Below are positions 25,750 to 36,469 of a stretch of 53,587 nt of DNA, piece by piece. Positions within the stretch are counted from its first letter, which is position 1, and each line of letters opens with the position of its first letter. Source of the DNA: Bacteroidota bacterium. Lineage in GTDB: Bacteria > Bacteroidota > Bacteroidia > 2-12-FULL-35-15. Both the position numbers and the translations under genes were made by a program. The stretch spans positions 1 to 53,587 of the forward strand of contig JAOQAG010000033.1 of the NCBI GenBank assembly GCA_025963715.1. The letters are read 5' to 3'. The notes under the pieces are model-generated. The model was given only the letters and a program-made list of their open reading frames with translations. It did no database searches and was not told the origin of the DNA.

Positions 25750-28700
25750 ATGAAAACCAAACTCCCAATCCTGCTATCGGCGATCTGCCTCACAGCAATT
25801 ATTTTACTCAGCGCCTGCTTAAACTCCCGGCCTAAGATCTACCAAACCAATCCCGCTTTCGCGAAGTACATTTCCGGATTTACCTCCGGCATGGTTTCCC
25901 GCAAAAGTACCATCCGCATTGAGCTGGCACATGGGATCAACGAAGGAAAACTTATTGCCGATACTGCGATCGCAAACGCAACCAGCGATCCGGTGAAGGC
26001 CGATTCGATTGCCGTGTGGGCTTCCAGCGTAATGGCAACATTGCCGGATTCGAATTTATTGAAAGATGCATTTACGTTTGAGCCGGAAATAAAAGGACAT
26101 GCGATCTGGATCAGCGACCGGATCATCGAATTTATTCCGGAAGAAACGCTGCCACCCAACCAGTTTTACGATGCGGAATTTCATTTGAAACAAGTACAGG
26201 ATGTTCCGGAAAATGACCTGCAAACATTCGATTTTCAATTATCAACATTTCCGCAAACATTAACGGTTACCATCGACGGGCTGAGCAGTTACGACGATTA
26301 CAACATTGAATGGGAACGCCTGACCGGAAAAATTTCGGCCACCGATTATGTGGATACAGCTTCCATCCGTAAAATTTTAACCGTAACACAGGATGGAAAA
26401 CCAATGCCAGTGAAGATTGGCAGCAGCTACGACAACAAGGAATTTTATTTTTATACCGACAGTGTGGAGCGGAAGGAAAAAGCGGGGAAGCTGATCGTAA
26501 GCTGGAATGCAGAGCCCATCAAAAGCATTTCCAATGGAAGCCAGGAAGTAAATATTCCGGCGCTGGGCGATTTTTATGTGACGGACGCCAAAGTGGTGGA
26601 CGATGGCGATCAGTATGTGCAACTCACATTCAGTGACCCGATCGAGTACAACCAAAACCTGAAAGGGATTGTAACACTTAAAGGACAGGAAAATTTAACC
26701 TACGCAATCGATAACAACGTGGTAAAAGTTTTTTTACCGAACCACATCGAAGGCACAAAATCCCTGACGGTAACAACGGGAATTAAAAATTTTAAGGATT
26801 ATAAAATGAACGCCGCTTACACAAATGATCTTGTATTTGAAGAGCCGCATTCGCTGGTACGGATCAAGGGCAGCGGTTGCATTTTACCGAATTCCAATGG
26901 CTTGATCTTTCCGTTTGAAGCCATCAGTTTAAAAGCGGTGGATGTACGCGTGATCAAAATATTTGAGAACAATGTGCACCAGTTTTTACAGGTAAATAAT
27001 TTGGATGGTAACGATGGATTGAAGCGCGTTGGAAAAGTAATTGCAGAGAAAAAGATCAATTTGGACTACGATAAAAAAATGAATTTAAAACAATGGAATT
27101 CATTTGTGATCGATCTTGGAAAGCTCATTTCGCCTGATCCCGGTGCAATCTACCGTGTGAGCATCCGGTTTCAGCGCTCATACACTTTGTGTGATTGCCC
27201 GGTTGTGAGCGAAAATCAAAACAGTGAAACAAGTGAAAACGATGAAGACCCCAACTGGAATGAAAATGATTGGGACACATATTCGTTTGATGACGGATAT
27301 GATGAATGGGAAGGATACAACGACCAGTCATCGCCTTGCAGCGAAGAGTATTATTATGGAAAAGCGGTGAGCAGAAATATTTTAGCATCCGATTTAGGAT
27401 TGATCTACAAGCTGGACGATAATAAAATGTCGCACGCATTTGTAAACAACATGATCACCGCCAAACCTGTTGCAGGCGCTACCATTGAATATTACGATTA
27501 TACCAAACAAGTGATCGGCAGCGGTGTTACCGATGCAAACGGAATGCTGGATGTGCAGTTAAAACGCAAGCCATTTTTAATGCTGGCAAAATCGGGCAAG
27601 CAGCGCGGTTATTTAAAATTGCTGGACGGAAATGTAAATTCGCTGAGCAAGTTTGATGTGGAAGGCGAAGTGGTACAGAAAGGCGTAAAAGGCTTTATTT
27701 ATGGGGAACGTGGCGTGTGGCGCCCCGGCGATTCACTCTACTTGAATTTTATTATGGAAGACAAGGAAAAACGTTTGCCTCCTAATCATCCCGTAAAATT
27801 TGAATTGAAAGACCCGAACGGTGCGACGATTTACACCGTAACAAAAACAAAAAATGTAAACGGTAATTACGATTTCCGTACAGCTACATCTGCGGAAGCA
27901 CCCACCGGAAACTACACGGCAGTAGCCACAGTCGGCAACCGCTATTTTACGGAGAATGTAAAAATAGAAACGGTGAAACCCAACCGCTTGAAAATTTACA
28001 TGGATTTTGATAAAGGAAAAGTAAACGACAGCACCGCCAAACTAACTGTAAAATGGCTGCATGGAGCGATCGCAAAAAATTTACATGCGGTGGTGAATGT
28101 AAGCATCAGCCAAACAAATACATCGTTTGATAAATATAAAATGTACACGTTTGATTCGCCAATCCGCAGCTACAGCTCAAATACAGCCGATGTGTTTGAT
28201 GGAAATTTAAATGAAAAAGGAGAAGCGCTGATCAATTCCCATTTGAACGTCGGGCAAACCGCACCCGGAATGCTGCGTGCGACCTACATTTCAAAGGTAT
28301 TTGAAGAAGGCGGAGATTTCAGCATCGATCGTTACAGCACTTCGTATTCGCCTTACAAAATGTATGTAGGCATTCAATCGCCGGAAACAAAAAATTACGA
28401 TAATTCCTTTGAAACTGGCAATACCTACAAGTTTGATGTGGTAACGGTTGATGATAAAGGTACACCGGTAAACTGCAACAAGCTGCAGGTAAAAGTATAT
28501 AAGATCCAATGGCGCTGGTGGTACGAAAAAGATGAGGAAGACCTGGCGCAATATATTTCACGCGCAGGAATTATTGTTGCAAAAGATACCGTTATTAAAG
28601 CGGTGGATGGAAAAGGTTCGTTCAAATTCCGCATCAATTATCCGGAATACGGTCGTTACCTGATCACCGTAACCGATCCTGCTGGCGGGCATCAAACGGG

Positions 28701-31389
28701 GAAGATCATTTATATTGATTGGCCATACTGGAGTCGCGCCAACCGCAGCAGTAATGAAAATGCGAACATGCTGAATTTTGCCTGCAACAAGGAAAAATAT
28801 ACCGCCGGTGAAAACATAAAATTATCATTCCCATCGCCGTCCAACGGAATGGCCCTGGTAAGCGTGGAAACAGGAACCAAAGTGGTGAAAAAATTCTGGA
28901 TCGCCACCACCAAAGGAGAAACCGTTCATGAGTTTGCCGCTACGGCGGACATGTCTCCGAACGCATACATTCATGTAACATTATTGCAGCCGCGTGCGAA
29001 CACCAAAAACGATTTACCGATCCGCATGTACGGCGTTGTTCCCATCTTGGTGGATGATCCCAAAACCCACCTGGAGCCGGAGATCACGATGCCGGATGTG
29101 ATGAAGCCCGAATCGTCGGCAACGATAAAAGTGAAAGAAAAAAACGGGCGTAAAATGACCTACACTTTAGCAATTGTGGATGAAGGATTACTGGACATCA
29201 CACGTTTTAAAACGCCGCAACCCTGGACCACTTTTTATGCACGCGAAGCATTGGGCGTAAAAACATGGGACATGTATGATGACGTGATTGGCGCGTATGC
29301 AGGCAAACTGGATAAATTATTAAGTATCGGTGGCGATGGTGATGGCAATGCTGGCAAAGGTTTAAAAGCAAATCGCTTTAAGCCGATGGTAAAATTCATG
29401 GGGCCGTTCACACTTAATGCAGGCGAGCAAAAATCACATACCGTACAAATTCCTAATTATGTCGGATCGGTGCGCGTGATGGTGGTAGCCGAAAATGAAG
29501 GCGCTTACGGCAATGCAGAAAAAGCAGTAGCAGTCCGCAAACCATTGATGGTATTGGCAACATTGCCGCGCGTACTCGGTCCCGGCGAAAACGTATCGCT
29601 ACCAGTAGATATTTTTGCAATGGAAAAACAAGTGAAAGATGTGAAAGTAGATGTGGAAGTAAATGAACTGTTGTCCATCGACGGAAGTAAAAACCAAACG
29701 ATGCACTTTACAGAGATCGGTGATGATGTGATCAATTTTAAATTGAATGTGGCGCAAAAGATCGGCATTGCGAAAGTGAAAATTACCGCCACCTGCGGCA
29801 AAGAAAAAGCAGTGCAGGAAATTGAACTGGATGTGCGCACACCCAACCCGAAAGTAACGGATGGTTTTGATAAAGTGCTGGAACCGGGCAAAGAATGGAG
29901 TACTGATATTAATTTTAAAGGCATTGCAGGAACCAACAAAGCAACGGTTGAATTTTCCAGTATTCCTTCCATGGGATTGGAAAAACGCCTGGATTATTTA
30001 ATTCAATATCCGCACGGCTGTATTGAGCAAACCACATCATCGGTGTTTCCGCAATTGTATGTAACTAATTTGATGGATTTAAAAGACGTACAGAAAACAC
30101 AGATCTCCAACAACATCAAAGCGGGATTAAAACGCTTGCAGTTATTTCAAACATCCAACGGCGGGTTTTCCTACTGGCCGGGCGAAAGCAGCGAAAGTGA
30201 ATGGGGCACCAATTATGCCGGACACTTTTTTGTGGAAGCAGAAAAACAAGGTTATAGCCTGCCTGCAAATTTAAAAACGCGCTGGTTAAAATACCAGCAG
30301 GAGCAGGCACGCAACTGGTCGAACACTACACGTTCCTACGACGGTTACCACGGCGATGAAACCAACGAGATCACACAAGCCTACCGTTTGTTTGTGCTGG
30401 CGCTGGCCAATGCGCCTGAGCTGGGCGCGATGAACAGGCTGCGTGAAGAAAAAAATCTTTCCGCTACTGCGAAATGGCGATTGGCTGCAGCGTACCAGCT
30501 GGTCGGACAAAAAGAAGTAGCGCTGAAATTAATCGCAGGATTGACAACTACCGTAAAACCTTATAAGGAATTATCGTACAGCTATGGCTCCGATACCCGC
30601 GACCAGGCAATGATCCTGGAATCATTAAGCTTGCTGGGAGAAAAAGCAAAAGCATTGCCGGTAGCAAAAACGGTGGCAGCCGCATTAAGCTCGCAACAAT
30701 GGATGAGCACACAGGAAACTGCTTATAGCTTATTAGCGATGTGCGAATACACCGGTGCCAAAGACAATTCCAGCGAGCTATATTTTTCCTACGCCTTGAA
30801 CGGAAAAGAAAGTGCCGAACAAAAAAGCAAAAAAACAATGGTACAGGTAAAATACAACGACAAGGATTTTGCACAAAAAGCAAGCATTCTTATGAAGAAT
30901 AAAGGACAAACCACCTTGTTTGTAAAGCTCATTGTGGAAGGCACTCCGCTCATCGGTGATCAAACTTCGACAGCAAAAGATCTGAAAATGGAGATCAAAT
31001 ATAAAGACATGAAAGGCAAAGAAATTCAGCCCGATAAATTAGTGCAGGGAACCGATTTTGTGGCGGAAGTAACCATTACCAATCCCGGAACAAAAGGTTA
31101 TTTAAGGGAAATGGCACTGAACCAGATCTTCCCAAGCGGCTGGGAAATTCACAACACACGCATGGATGAAACCGCTACCAGCAATCCGGCGCGCTACCAG
31201 GATATCCGCGACGACAGGGTGTACAGCTATTACGACCTGAATAGCAACGTCAGCAAAACATTTACGATCCAGTTGAACGCAACGTACCTTGGCCGGTTTT
31301 ATTTACCAACCGTATACAGCGAAGCAATGTACGATAACCTTATCAATGCACGCGTTCCTGGCCGTTGGGTGGAAGTGGTGAAAGAATAA
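25750..31389 (+). CDS. Bacterial alpha-2-macroglobulin lipoprotein (YfhM-like)
   Basis: 1879 residues from this start. The ATG at 25750 is preferred because it gives a lipoprotein signal peptide with lipobox LLSAC (C23); the frame is open 300 bases further up, but only through repeat DNA. It has multiple macroglobulin (MG) domains and the intact thioester motif CIEQ (C1424-Q1427, HGCIEQTTSSVFP). An alpha/alpha-barrel thioester domain (about 1410-1690) and a C-terminal receptor-binding-like domain follow. Bacterial A2Ms are periplasmic protease traps that act when the outer membrane is breached, and are typically paired with PBP1C; pbpC lies 5 kb downstream. An acidic, Asn/Glu/Asp-rich insert at about 488-525 is unusual. 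Length exceeds that of E. coli YfhM (about 1650). Confidence 0.93.
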   Translation: MKTKLPILLSAICLTAIILLSACLNSRPKIYQTNPAFAKYISGFTSGMVSRKSTIRIELAHGINEGKLIADTAIANATSDPVKADSIAVWASSVMATLPDSNLLKDAFTFEPEIKGHAIWISDRIIEFIPEETLPPNQFYDAEFHLKQVQDVPENDLQTFDFQLSTFPQTLTVTIDGLSSYDDYNIEWERLTGKISATDYVDTASIRKILTVTQDGKPMPVKIGSSYDNKEFYFYTDSVERKEKAGKLIVSWNAEPIKSISNGSQEVNIPALGDFYVTDAKVVDDGDQYVQLTFSDPIEYNQNLKGIVTLKGQENLTYAIDNNVVKVFLPNHIEGTKSLTVTTGIKNFKDYKMNAAYTNDLVFEEPHSLVRIKGSGCILPNSNGLIFPFEAISLKAVDVRVIKIFENNVHQFLQVNNLDGNDGLKRVGKVIAEKKINLDYDKKMNLKQWNSFVIDLGKLISPDPGAIYRVSIRFQRSYTLCDCPVVSENQNSETSENDEDPNWNENDWDTYSFDDGYDEWEGYNDQSSPCSEEYYYGKAVSRNILASDLGLIYKLDDNKMSHAFVNNMITAKPVAGATIEYYDYTKQVIGSGVTDANGMLDVQLKRKPFLMLAKSGKQRGYLKLLDGNVNSLSKFDVEGEVVQKGVKGFIYGERGVWRPGDSLYLNFIMEDKEKRLPPNHPVKFELKDPNGATIYTVTKTKNVNGNYDFRTATSAEAPTGNYTAVATVGNRYFTENVKIETVKPNRLKIYMDFDKGKVNDSTAKLTVKWLHGAIAKNLHAVVNVSISQTNTSFDKYKMYTFDSPIRSYSSNTADVFDGNLNEKGEALINSHLNVGQTAPGMLRATYISKVFEEGGDFSIDRYSTSYSPYKMYVGIQSPETKNYDNSFETGNTYKFDVVTVDDKGTPVNCNKLQVKVYKIQWRWWYEKDEEDLAQYISRAGIIVAKDTVIKAVDGKGSFKFRINYPEYGRYLITVTDPAGGHQTGKIIYIDWPYWSRANRSSNENANMLNFACNKEKYTAGENIKLSFPSPSNGMALVSVETGTKVVKKFWIATTKGETVHEFAATADMSPNAYIHVTLLQPRANTKNDLPIRMYGVVPILVDDPKTHLEPEITMPDVMKPESSATIKVKEKNGRKMTYTLAIVDEGLLDITRFKTPQPWTTFYAREALGVKTWDMYDDVIGAYAGKLDKLLSIGGDGDGNAGKGLKANRFKPMVKFMGPFTLNAGEQKSHTVQIPNYVGSVRVMVVAENEGAYGNAEKAVAVRKPLMVLATLPRVLGPGENVSLPVDIFAMEKQVKDVKVDVEVNELLSIDGSKNQTMHFTEIGDDVINFKLNVAQKIGIAKVKITATCGKEKAVQEIELDVRTPNPKVTDGFDKVLEPGKEWSTDINFKGIAGTNKATVEFSSIPSMGLEKRLDYLIQYPHGCIEQTTSSVFPQLYVTNLMDLKDVQKTQISNNIKAGLKRLQLFQTSNGGFSYWPGESSESEWGTNYAGHFFVEAEKQGYSLPANLKTRWLKYQQEQARNWSNTTRSYDGYHGDETNEITQAYRLFVLALANAPELGAMNRLREEKNLSATAKWRLAAAYQLVGQKEVALKLIAGLTTTVKPYKELSYSYGSDTRDQAMILESLSLLGEKAKALPVAKTVAAALSSQQWMSTQETAYSLLAMCEYTGAKDNSSELYFSYALNGKESAEQKSKKTMVQVKYNDKDFAQKASILMKNKGQTTLFVKLIVEGTPLIGDQTSTAKDLKMEIKYKDMKGKEIQPDKLVQGTDFVAEVTITNPGTKGYLREMALNQIFPSGWEIHNTRMDETATSNPARYQDIRDDRVYSYYDLNSNVSKTFTIQLNATYLGRFYLPTVYSEAMYDNLINARVPGRWVEVVKE

Positions 31390-31430
31390 AAGAGAGTTCG
31401 GGTGATAAAAAAAAGAATGTTTGTTTGTGA

Positions 31431-31465
31431 TTTTTTCCCGGGCGCGCAGAGGCGCCCGGTTTTTT
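31431..31465 (+). terminator. Intrinsic terminator after the alpha-2-macroglobulin gene
   Basis: Stem CCGGGCGC / GCGCCCGG with a six-base loop, flanked by six T on either side. It lies about 40 bases past the stop. Confidence 0.88.
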
Positions 31466-31510
31466 ATCTGTTATTAAAATTAAATCAGTAATCAAAAATT
31501 ACATTTAATA

Positions 31511-31594
31511 CGTCATTGCGAGGAACGAAGCAATCTCATTCCGGCTTGTATACTGGTGTGAGATTGCTTCGGGCGAAAAGCCCTCGCAATGACG
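31511..31594. repeat. CGTCATTGCGAG palindromic element, copy 2
   Basis: Same ends as copy 1 (CGTCATTGCGAGG ... CCTCGCAATGACG), but the left arm lacks part of the GGGCTTTTCGCCC module that the right arm retains. Arms therefore pair with a bulge. Confidence 0.85.
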
Positions 31595-31653
31595 CATTAA
31601 ATAAGCATTCTTATAATTTAGTTAAAATTTATAAATCGATTATACCTTAGTAA

Positions 31654-32391
31654 ATGAAAATAATAATCTTTGCAATTGCATTACTCCTGATCACGGCCAG
31701 CAGCCTGCCTAATAATTTAGCTTTTGCAGAAAATAACGGGTTAGTCCTTTCCGGAGATTCGGGATTTGTCATAAAAAAAGATGGGCTCCGTTTTTTATTG
31801 TCACACGCGCTCACAGATACGAAAGACTCTTTTTGGGATCAAATAAAAAACACCGACACGATTGGAAAATATTACAAAGTAAAAAAAAGCAGTAACTATT
31901 TTATGTGCCTCATTGATTATTCCAGTAAATACACATTTGAAACACATCTATTAATGGAACTGACACCAACCGGAAAACTCATAAAAAGTCAGCGCTTTTT
32001 TCACGGGCATTCCGCTTGCTGCTGGAACAATTATTATGAAGGTTTTAATAAAACCGGTAATTATTTTAGTTTAAAAACCTGCGGCACAGGATCGGGGTAT
32101 TGCGGAAGTTATCTTTATATTTTTAAAAATATTTTACCGCAGGATCAGCAAAAAGCCATTCCGGAAAGTTATTGGTCAACGTTTGGAGAGAATGCACAAA
32201 GCTTAAATTCAATACTGGAATTTAAAGGCAATCAATTAGTAGTGCATTATGAACTGGAAATCGGAAAGCTGGATGATAGCACAAATTTTAATGTCGATTC
32301 AACAAAGCGCTTCGATGCGAAATTTTATTTCAAAAATAATAAATGGATCACACCTGATAGCGCCAAATTTGACGGATTGGATGTCTGGTGA
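31654..32391 (+). CDS. Secreted protein of unknown function
   Basis: 245 residues with a Sec signal peptide (about 1-25, ending NLAFA). The mature part has no motif that I recognise; it contains a cysteine-bearing segment (about 125-153: HSACCWNN, LKTCGTGSGYCGSY) that could form disulfides, and many aromatic residues. It lies between the A2M terminator/REP element and the convergent LytTR operon. A periplasmic or surface location is likely. No functional call is possible. Confidence 0.75.
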   Translation: MKIIIFAIALLLITASSLPNNLAFAENNGLVLSGDSGFVIKKDGLRFLLSHALTDTKDSFWDQIKNTDTIGKYYKVKKSSNYFMCLIDYSSKYTFETHLLMELTPTGKLIKSQRFFHGHSACCWNNYYEGFNKTGNYFSLKTCGTGSGYCGSYLYIFKNILPQDQQKAIPESYWSTFGENAQSLNSILEFKGNQLVVHYELEIGKLDDSTNFNVDSTKRFDAKFYFKNNKWITPDSAKFDGLDVW

Positions 32392-32426
32392 TCATGGAGG
32401 AAATGGAAATTTTGCTTTTAAATTAA

Positions 32427-32453
32427 CAGATCCCGGGTCAGGCCCGGGATGAC
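32427..32453. repeat. Solo CCCGGG-core palindrome
   Basis: CAGATCCCGGGTCAGGCCCGGGATGAC is one hairpin of the large palindromic family without its outer arms. It sits between convergent genes, where it could also act as a weak terminator stem, although no T-tract follows. Confidence 0.7.
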
Positions 32454-32507
32454 AACACGTTGGAGAAATTTCGCTCCGAAATAAACACAGTATCTGCGCA
32501 CAGCAAA

Positions 32508-32535
32508 CTTTGAACCTTGAACTTTGAACCTTGAA
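32508..32535 (-). repeat. Stop-abutting tandem repeat (2 x 14 bases)
   Basis: Read on the minus strand, directly after the TAG of the LytTR gene, come two perfect copies of TTCAAGGTTCAAAG, each made of two heptamers. See the similar arrays at 42271 and 47722. Confidence 0.8.
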
Positions 32536-33279
32536 CTATAGCTCCTCCAGCATCTTCATCACCTCCGGCCGCTTCCTTGTCGATACCGGGATCTGGCTCC
32601 CATCCGTCATCAATAAATAACCGCCATCCGTTTTCACAAACTCCTTGATAAATTTTGTATTCACCAAATGCGATTGATGCACCCGGTAAAAACCCTGGTC
32701 GCTTAATAAATCTTCAAAATCTTTTAGTGTTTTTGTTACCAGTAATTTTTTTCCGTTCGAAAAATAAAATTCCGTATAATTTATACTGCTTTCGCAACGC
32801 AGCACATCAGCTATATTCACGATGTGAATTTTATCCTGCGTATGCAAAGCCAAACGTTCATGCGGTTTCTGATGATTTTTTAATGATTCATTCAGCAATT
32901 TATATTTTTCATTTTCATTTAATTTCTGCTCGCGGAATTTTGCCAGCGCCGCCATCAGTTCATCCGGGTCAACCGGTTTCATTAAGTAATCAATCGCTGC
33001 ATACCGGAATGCTTTGATCGCATGCGCATCCGATGCCGTAATAAAAATGATCTTAAACGGAATATCCTTTAAAATATCCAGCAGATCAAAGCCGCTGCCA
33101 TCCTGCATTTGAATATCAAGGAACAGCACATCCGGTGTCATCGTTTTTAACAATTTGGCACCTTCCACTACACCGTTCGCTTCACCAATAATGGCTACAT
33201 CGCTGGCATACACCTGCAGATCTTTTTTCAGCGTGATGCGCGCCTGTTCAATATCATCTATAATAATCGCTTTTATCAT
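32536..33279 (-). CDS. LytTR-family response regulator
   Basis: 247 residues. Receiver domain about 1-120 with D8/D9, phosphoacceptor D55 (FLDIQMQDGSG), switch T81 and K101 (MKPVDP). The LytTR DNA-binding domain covers about 140-245, with FYRVHQSHLVNTKFI and the C-terminal IPVSTRKRPEV. Members bind direct repeats upstream of target promoters; targets are often envelope or secretion genes. It lies 20 bases after the kinase gene and is clearly co-transcribed with it. The position between the A2M and pbpC genes makes them candidate targets. Confidence 0.93.
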   Translation of the reverse strand: MIKAIIIDDIEQARITLKKDLQVYASDVAIIGEANGVVEGAKLLKTMTPDVLFLDIQMQDGSGFDLLDILKDIPFKIIFITASDAHAIKAFRYAAIDYLMKPVDPDELMAALAKFREQKLNENEKYKLLNESLKNHQKPHERLALHTQDKIHIVNIADVLRCESSINYTEFYFSNGKKLLVTKTLKDFEDLLSDQGFYRVHQSHLVNTKFIKEFVKTDGGYLLMTDGSQIPVSTRKRPEVMKMLEEL

Positions 33280-33299
33280 CGTGTTTCAAATTTATAAAT

Positions 33300-36200
33300 T
33301 TATCCGGTCGCAATCCGTACAATTACTTTTGTTCCGCTGGCATTCCCCTGTTCGTCGTACAAGTCAAGGATCTCCAGCGAATGAATATTCTTGTCCTGTT
33401 TCAGCAGATCCAATCGCTCCTGTGTTACCAATAATGCAGTCGATTTATGATAAGTTTCCTTACTCGTTTTGTTCAGTTCCTCCGACTTTATTCTCCCGAT
33501 CCCGTTATCCGTCACCGAACATTCCAAAACACCGTTTATCTCTTTAAAATCAACCCTGATCATTCCCCTGTTCGTGCTTTCGCTGATGTGCTTCAAACCA
33601 TGCTTGATCGCATTTTCAATAAAGGGCTGCAACAGCATCGGCGGAATTTTCACATAATCCCTTTCAATGTTCGCATCCACATGGATCGTGTAATCAAAAC
33701 GATCGCCGTTGCAAAATTTTTCGATCAGCAAATAATTTTCCAGCGTGTTCACTTCCTCTTCCAGCGTGATGGCTGCGTTACGTGAGTTATCTAAAATTTG
33801 TCGCATCAACCGCGAAAATTTCGCTAAATAATAACGCGCTACCTGCTCATTGTCATTTCCTATTTGCGACTGGATCGAGTTCAGCGCATTAAAAATAAAA
33901 TGCGGGTTCATTTGCAAACGCAATGCTTTTTGTTCCAGCTCCACCACTTCTTTTTCGAGCTGCAATTTTTGTTGTGCTTCCGCAGCTTTCGCCCGGATGC
34001 GGTTTTCCCGCCATTTAAAAACATAAAACAACAAGCCGAAAATAATGATCGCCATCAGCGCAATAAACCACCATTGAAGCCATACCGGTGCCCCGATGTG
34101 GAATTTTAATTTTACCGGCTCCTTATTCCATACGCCATCTTCGTTGCAGGCTTTCACTAAAAACGTATAATCGCCCGCGCCTAAATTCGAATATAAAATG
34201 CTGTGATTTTTGGATACCGGCGACCAGCCCTTATCAAACCCTTCCAGCTTCCACTGATATTTTACCGCATCCGGATTACTGAAATTGATCGCAATAAAAT
34301 CAAATGTCAAATGGTTTTGATCGTAGGGCAAATTTAAATACGAGATCGTATTCCAGTCGCCCGCAAATTTTTTATACGCTGTATTCGCGATCGGTTCGTA
34401 AAATAATTTCACATCCGTGATCGTTGTTACCGGCTCATTTTCATTGCGCACCAAATTTGCCGGATTGTATTTCGATAAGCCATTGATCGTCCCGAACCAA
34501 ACCGTTCCGTCACCATCTTTAAAAACAGCATTCTGACAGGTTTCCACACCGATAAATCCTTCACCTTTACTGTAATGCTTGATATCAATTGGCTTCCGGG
34601 CCTTGTCCAGATAAATATAATCCAAACCCGTTTCCGTTCCTACAAATAAATTATTTGCATTATCGGTGCTCATCAAATAAATATTGGACGACGTTAAGCC
34701 ATTCGTATGATCGTAATATTTTATCGTGAGATCGCCACGGTACAGCGCAAAACTGGCAATTCCATAACCCGCAGTTCCAATCCATAAATAACCGCTTTCA
34801 TCTTCTGCAAAACAACGGATCGTGTTCGATGGCAAACCGTCCTTCCTTCCAATATTTTTTTTCGCGATCACATCATTCTGCAAATATCCAATCCCGTTAT
34901 TTTCCGTTCCGTACCACAATCGCCCCTGCTTATCGTAATGCAAACATGTTAAACGATTATGCAGCAAGCCATCCGCAGTGGTATAATTTTGCAGCTTCCG
35001 TTTTGTTGTGTTCAGCGTTAGCTTATACAAACCGGTTCCAGCCGTTGCAAACCACAGGTTTCCATCTTTATCTTTTTCAATCGCGCGGATGTATTTTTTT
35101 GTTAATCCCTCCACCGCTTTAAATTCCTTTCCATTGTATTCATACACGCCCTGCCCGTCCGTACCAATAAAAACAGTTCCTTCATTGTCTTCACCGATCG
35201 CTTTTACTTTCACATCCGCAAAACCATTTCCTGCATTGTAATTGTAAAATTTTGCACTGTCAAAAATGCTCAAACCCTTATCCGACGTACCAATCCACAG
35301 CCTGCTTTTGCTATCTCGAAAGATCGAATAAATAAAATTTCCCGCCAGTCCCGATGATTTATCATAGTTCGTAAACTGCTTTCCAAAATAATTACACACG
35401 CCGCCGCCCGACGTTCCAAACCAGTAATCGCCGCTCCTGTCCTGGATCACACTCTGCACATGGTTGTTGCTTAAGCCTTCATTTTCTGTAAGCCAGCCGA
35501 ATGTTTTTGAGATCGTGTTGTATTCCGCTACTCCGTGCGATAGTGTTGCCAGCCACACATTGTTATGCGAATCAAAATAAATATCCAGCACCGTTTGTTT
35601 GTACAATTCCAAATGATAATCGATCCGGAAGAATTTTTTTCCATCATACACATACGCGCCATCACCATACGTTCCCACCCAGATCTTTCCCTGTTTATCT
35701 TCCTTTACCGAAGTGATCGAGTTGAGCATAAAACCCTGCGCTTTGCCAAATTTCAGTACAGTGTAGCCCGATGCTGTTTCAGTGATCCTGAATAATCCTT
35801 CTCCGGTTCCATACCAGATCGCTCCATTCCTGTCGATATGAACCGCATTTACAACCGCTCTTTTTTCATGTAACTGATCGGTTACGTTTATAAAAATGCC
35901 TTTTTCATCCAGCACCAAAACACCCATATTCGTCGCCAGCCATTTCCGCCCCTTTGCATCTATATCAATTTCCTGGATCCACACCTGCGTGGAATCGCCG
36001 GAAGGCTGAAAGTTGGTAAAAGAAATACCATTGTAACGCGAAAGCCCGTTGTTAGTCCCGATCCAGATGTTACGCGCCGCATCTTCCTTAATACAAAACA
36101 CATAATTATTGATCAGCCCGTCGTTTACCGAAAAGGTTTTGAAATTAATTCCGTCGTAGCGGGATATACCACCGCCGCGCGTTCCCAGCCATAAATAACC

Positions 36201-36380
36201 GCGGCTATCCTGCAACATTCCGTATACCTGCGATTGTGCCACCCCATCCTTCACCGAATAATTATGGAAATTATATTGCTGTGAAAATCCCGGGAAGAAA
36301 TTCAGTAAAAAATAAAGGAATATGAATAGGATTTTTTTCAATGGAGTATGGGATCGGTTGCCGGATTTTCGCTTAATCAA
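33300..36380 (-). CDS. LytS-type sensor kinase with periplasmic propeller (Reg_prop / Y_Y_Y)
   Basis: 1026 residues. The N-terminus has a signal/anchor segment (about 15-34). Then a long periplasmic sensor of repeated propeller blades (about 40-640; units such as GYLWLGTRGGGISRYDG and NIWIGTNNGLSRYNG), a Y_Y_Y domain (about 690-765), one membrane helix (about 768-789), a short coiled coil, and a His_kinase domain with H827 in QMNPHFIFNALNSIQ. A HATPase_c domain (about 910-1020) shows DNGIG. This is the architecture of Bacteroidota one-pass sensor kinases signalling to LytTR regulators; the ligand cannot be predicted. It is divergent from pbpC with an 89-base shared promoter region. Confidence 0.92.
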   Translation of the reverse strand: MIKRKSGNRSHTPLKKILFIFLYFLLNFFPGFSQQYNFHNYSVKDGVAQSQVYGMLQDSRGYLWLGTRGGGISRYDGINFKTFSVNDGLINNYVFCIKEDAARNIWIGTNNGLSRYNGISFTNFQPSGDSTQVWIQEIDIDAKGRKWLATNMGVLVLDEKGIFINVTDQLHEKRAVVNAVHIDRNGAIWYGTGEGLFRITETASGYTVLKFGKAQGFMLNSITSVKEDKQGKIWVGTYGDGAYVYDGKKFFRIDYHLELYKQTVLDIYFDSHNNVWLATLSHGVAEYNTISKTFGWLTENEGLSNNHVQSVIQDRSGDYWFGTSGGGVCNYFGKQFTNYDKSSGLAGNFIYSIFRDSKSRLWIGTSDKGLSIFDSAKFYNYNAGNGFADVKVKAIGEDNEGTVFIGTDGQGVYEYNGKEFKAVEGLTKKYIRAIEKDKDGNLWFATAGTGLYKLTLNTTKRKLQNYTTADGLLHNRLTCLHYDKQGRLWYGTENNGIGYLQNDVIAKKNIGRKDGLPSNTIRCFAEDESGYLWIGTAGYGIASFALYRGDLTIKYYDHTNGLTSSNIYLMSTDNANNLFVGTETGLDYIYLDKARKPIDIKHYSKGEGFIGVETCQNAVFKDGDGTVWFGTINGLSKYNPANLVRNENEPVTTITDVKLFYEPIANTAYKKFAGDWNTISYLNLPYDQNHLTFDFIAINFSNPDAVKYQWKLEGFDKGWSPVSKNHSILYSNLGAGDYTFLVKACNEDGVWNKEPVKLKFHIGAPVWLQWWFIALMAIIIFGLLFYVFKWRENRIRAKAAEAQQKLQLEKEVVELEQKALRLQMNPHFIFNALNSIQSQIGNDNEQVARYYLAKFSRLMRQILDNSRNAAITLEEEVNTLENYLLIEKFCNGDRFDYTIHVDANIERDYVKIPPMLLQPFIENAIKHGLKHISESTNRGMIRVDFKEINGVLECSVTDNGIGRIKSEELNKTSKETYHKSTALLVTQERLDLLKQDKNIHSLEILDLYDEQGNASGTKVIVRIATG

Positions 36381-36469
36381 AGATAAAAAACACTTCCGAT
36401 TAAAATGCCCGCGAATAATAAAACGCTCAAAATAAGCCCGTACAAGCTCCTAATTTTACTCCCGTAACC
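36381..36469. promoter_or_regulatory. Shared divergent promoter region, sensor kinase / pbpC
   Basis: Only 89 bases separate the two divergent start codons, so both promoters must overlap here or lie in the coding ends. Co-regulation, including feedback by the LytTR protein, is plausible. I cannot place the boxes confidently. Confidence 0.45.

Noticed and set aside
32427-32453. CCCGGG palindromes as intrinsic terminators
   Set aside because: They lack a following T-tract and match the dispersed repeat family, so repeat identity explains them better.
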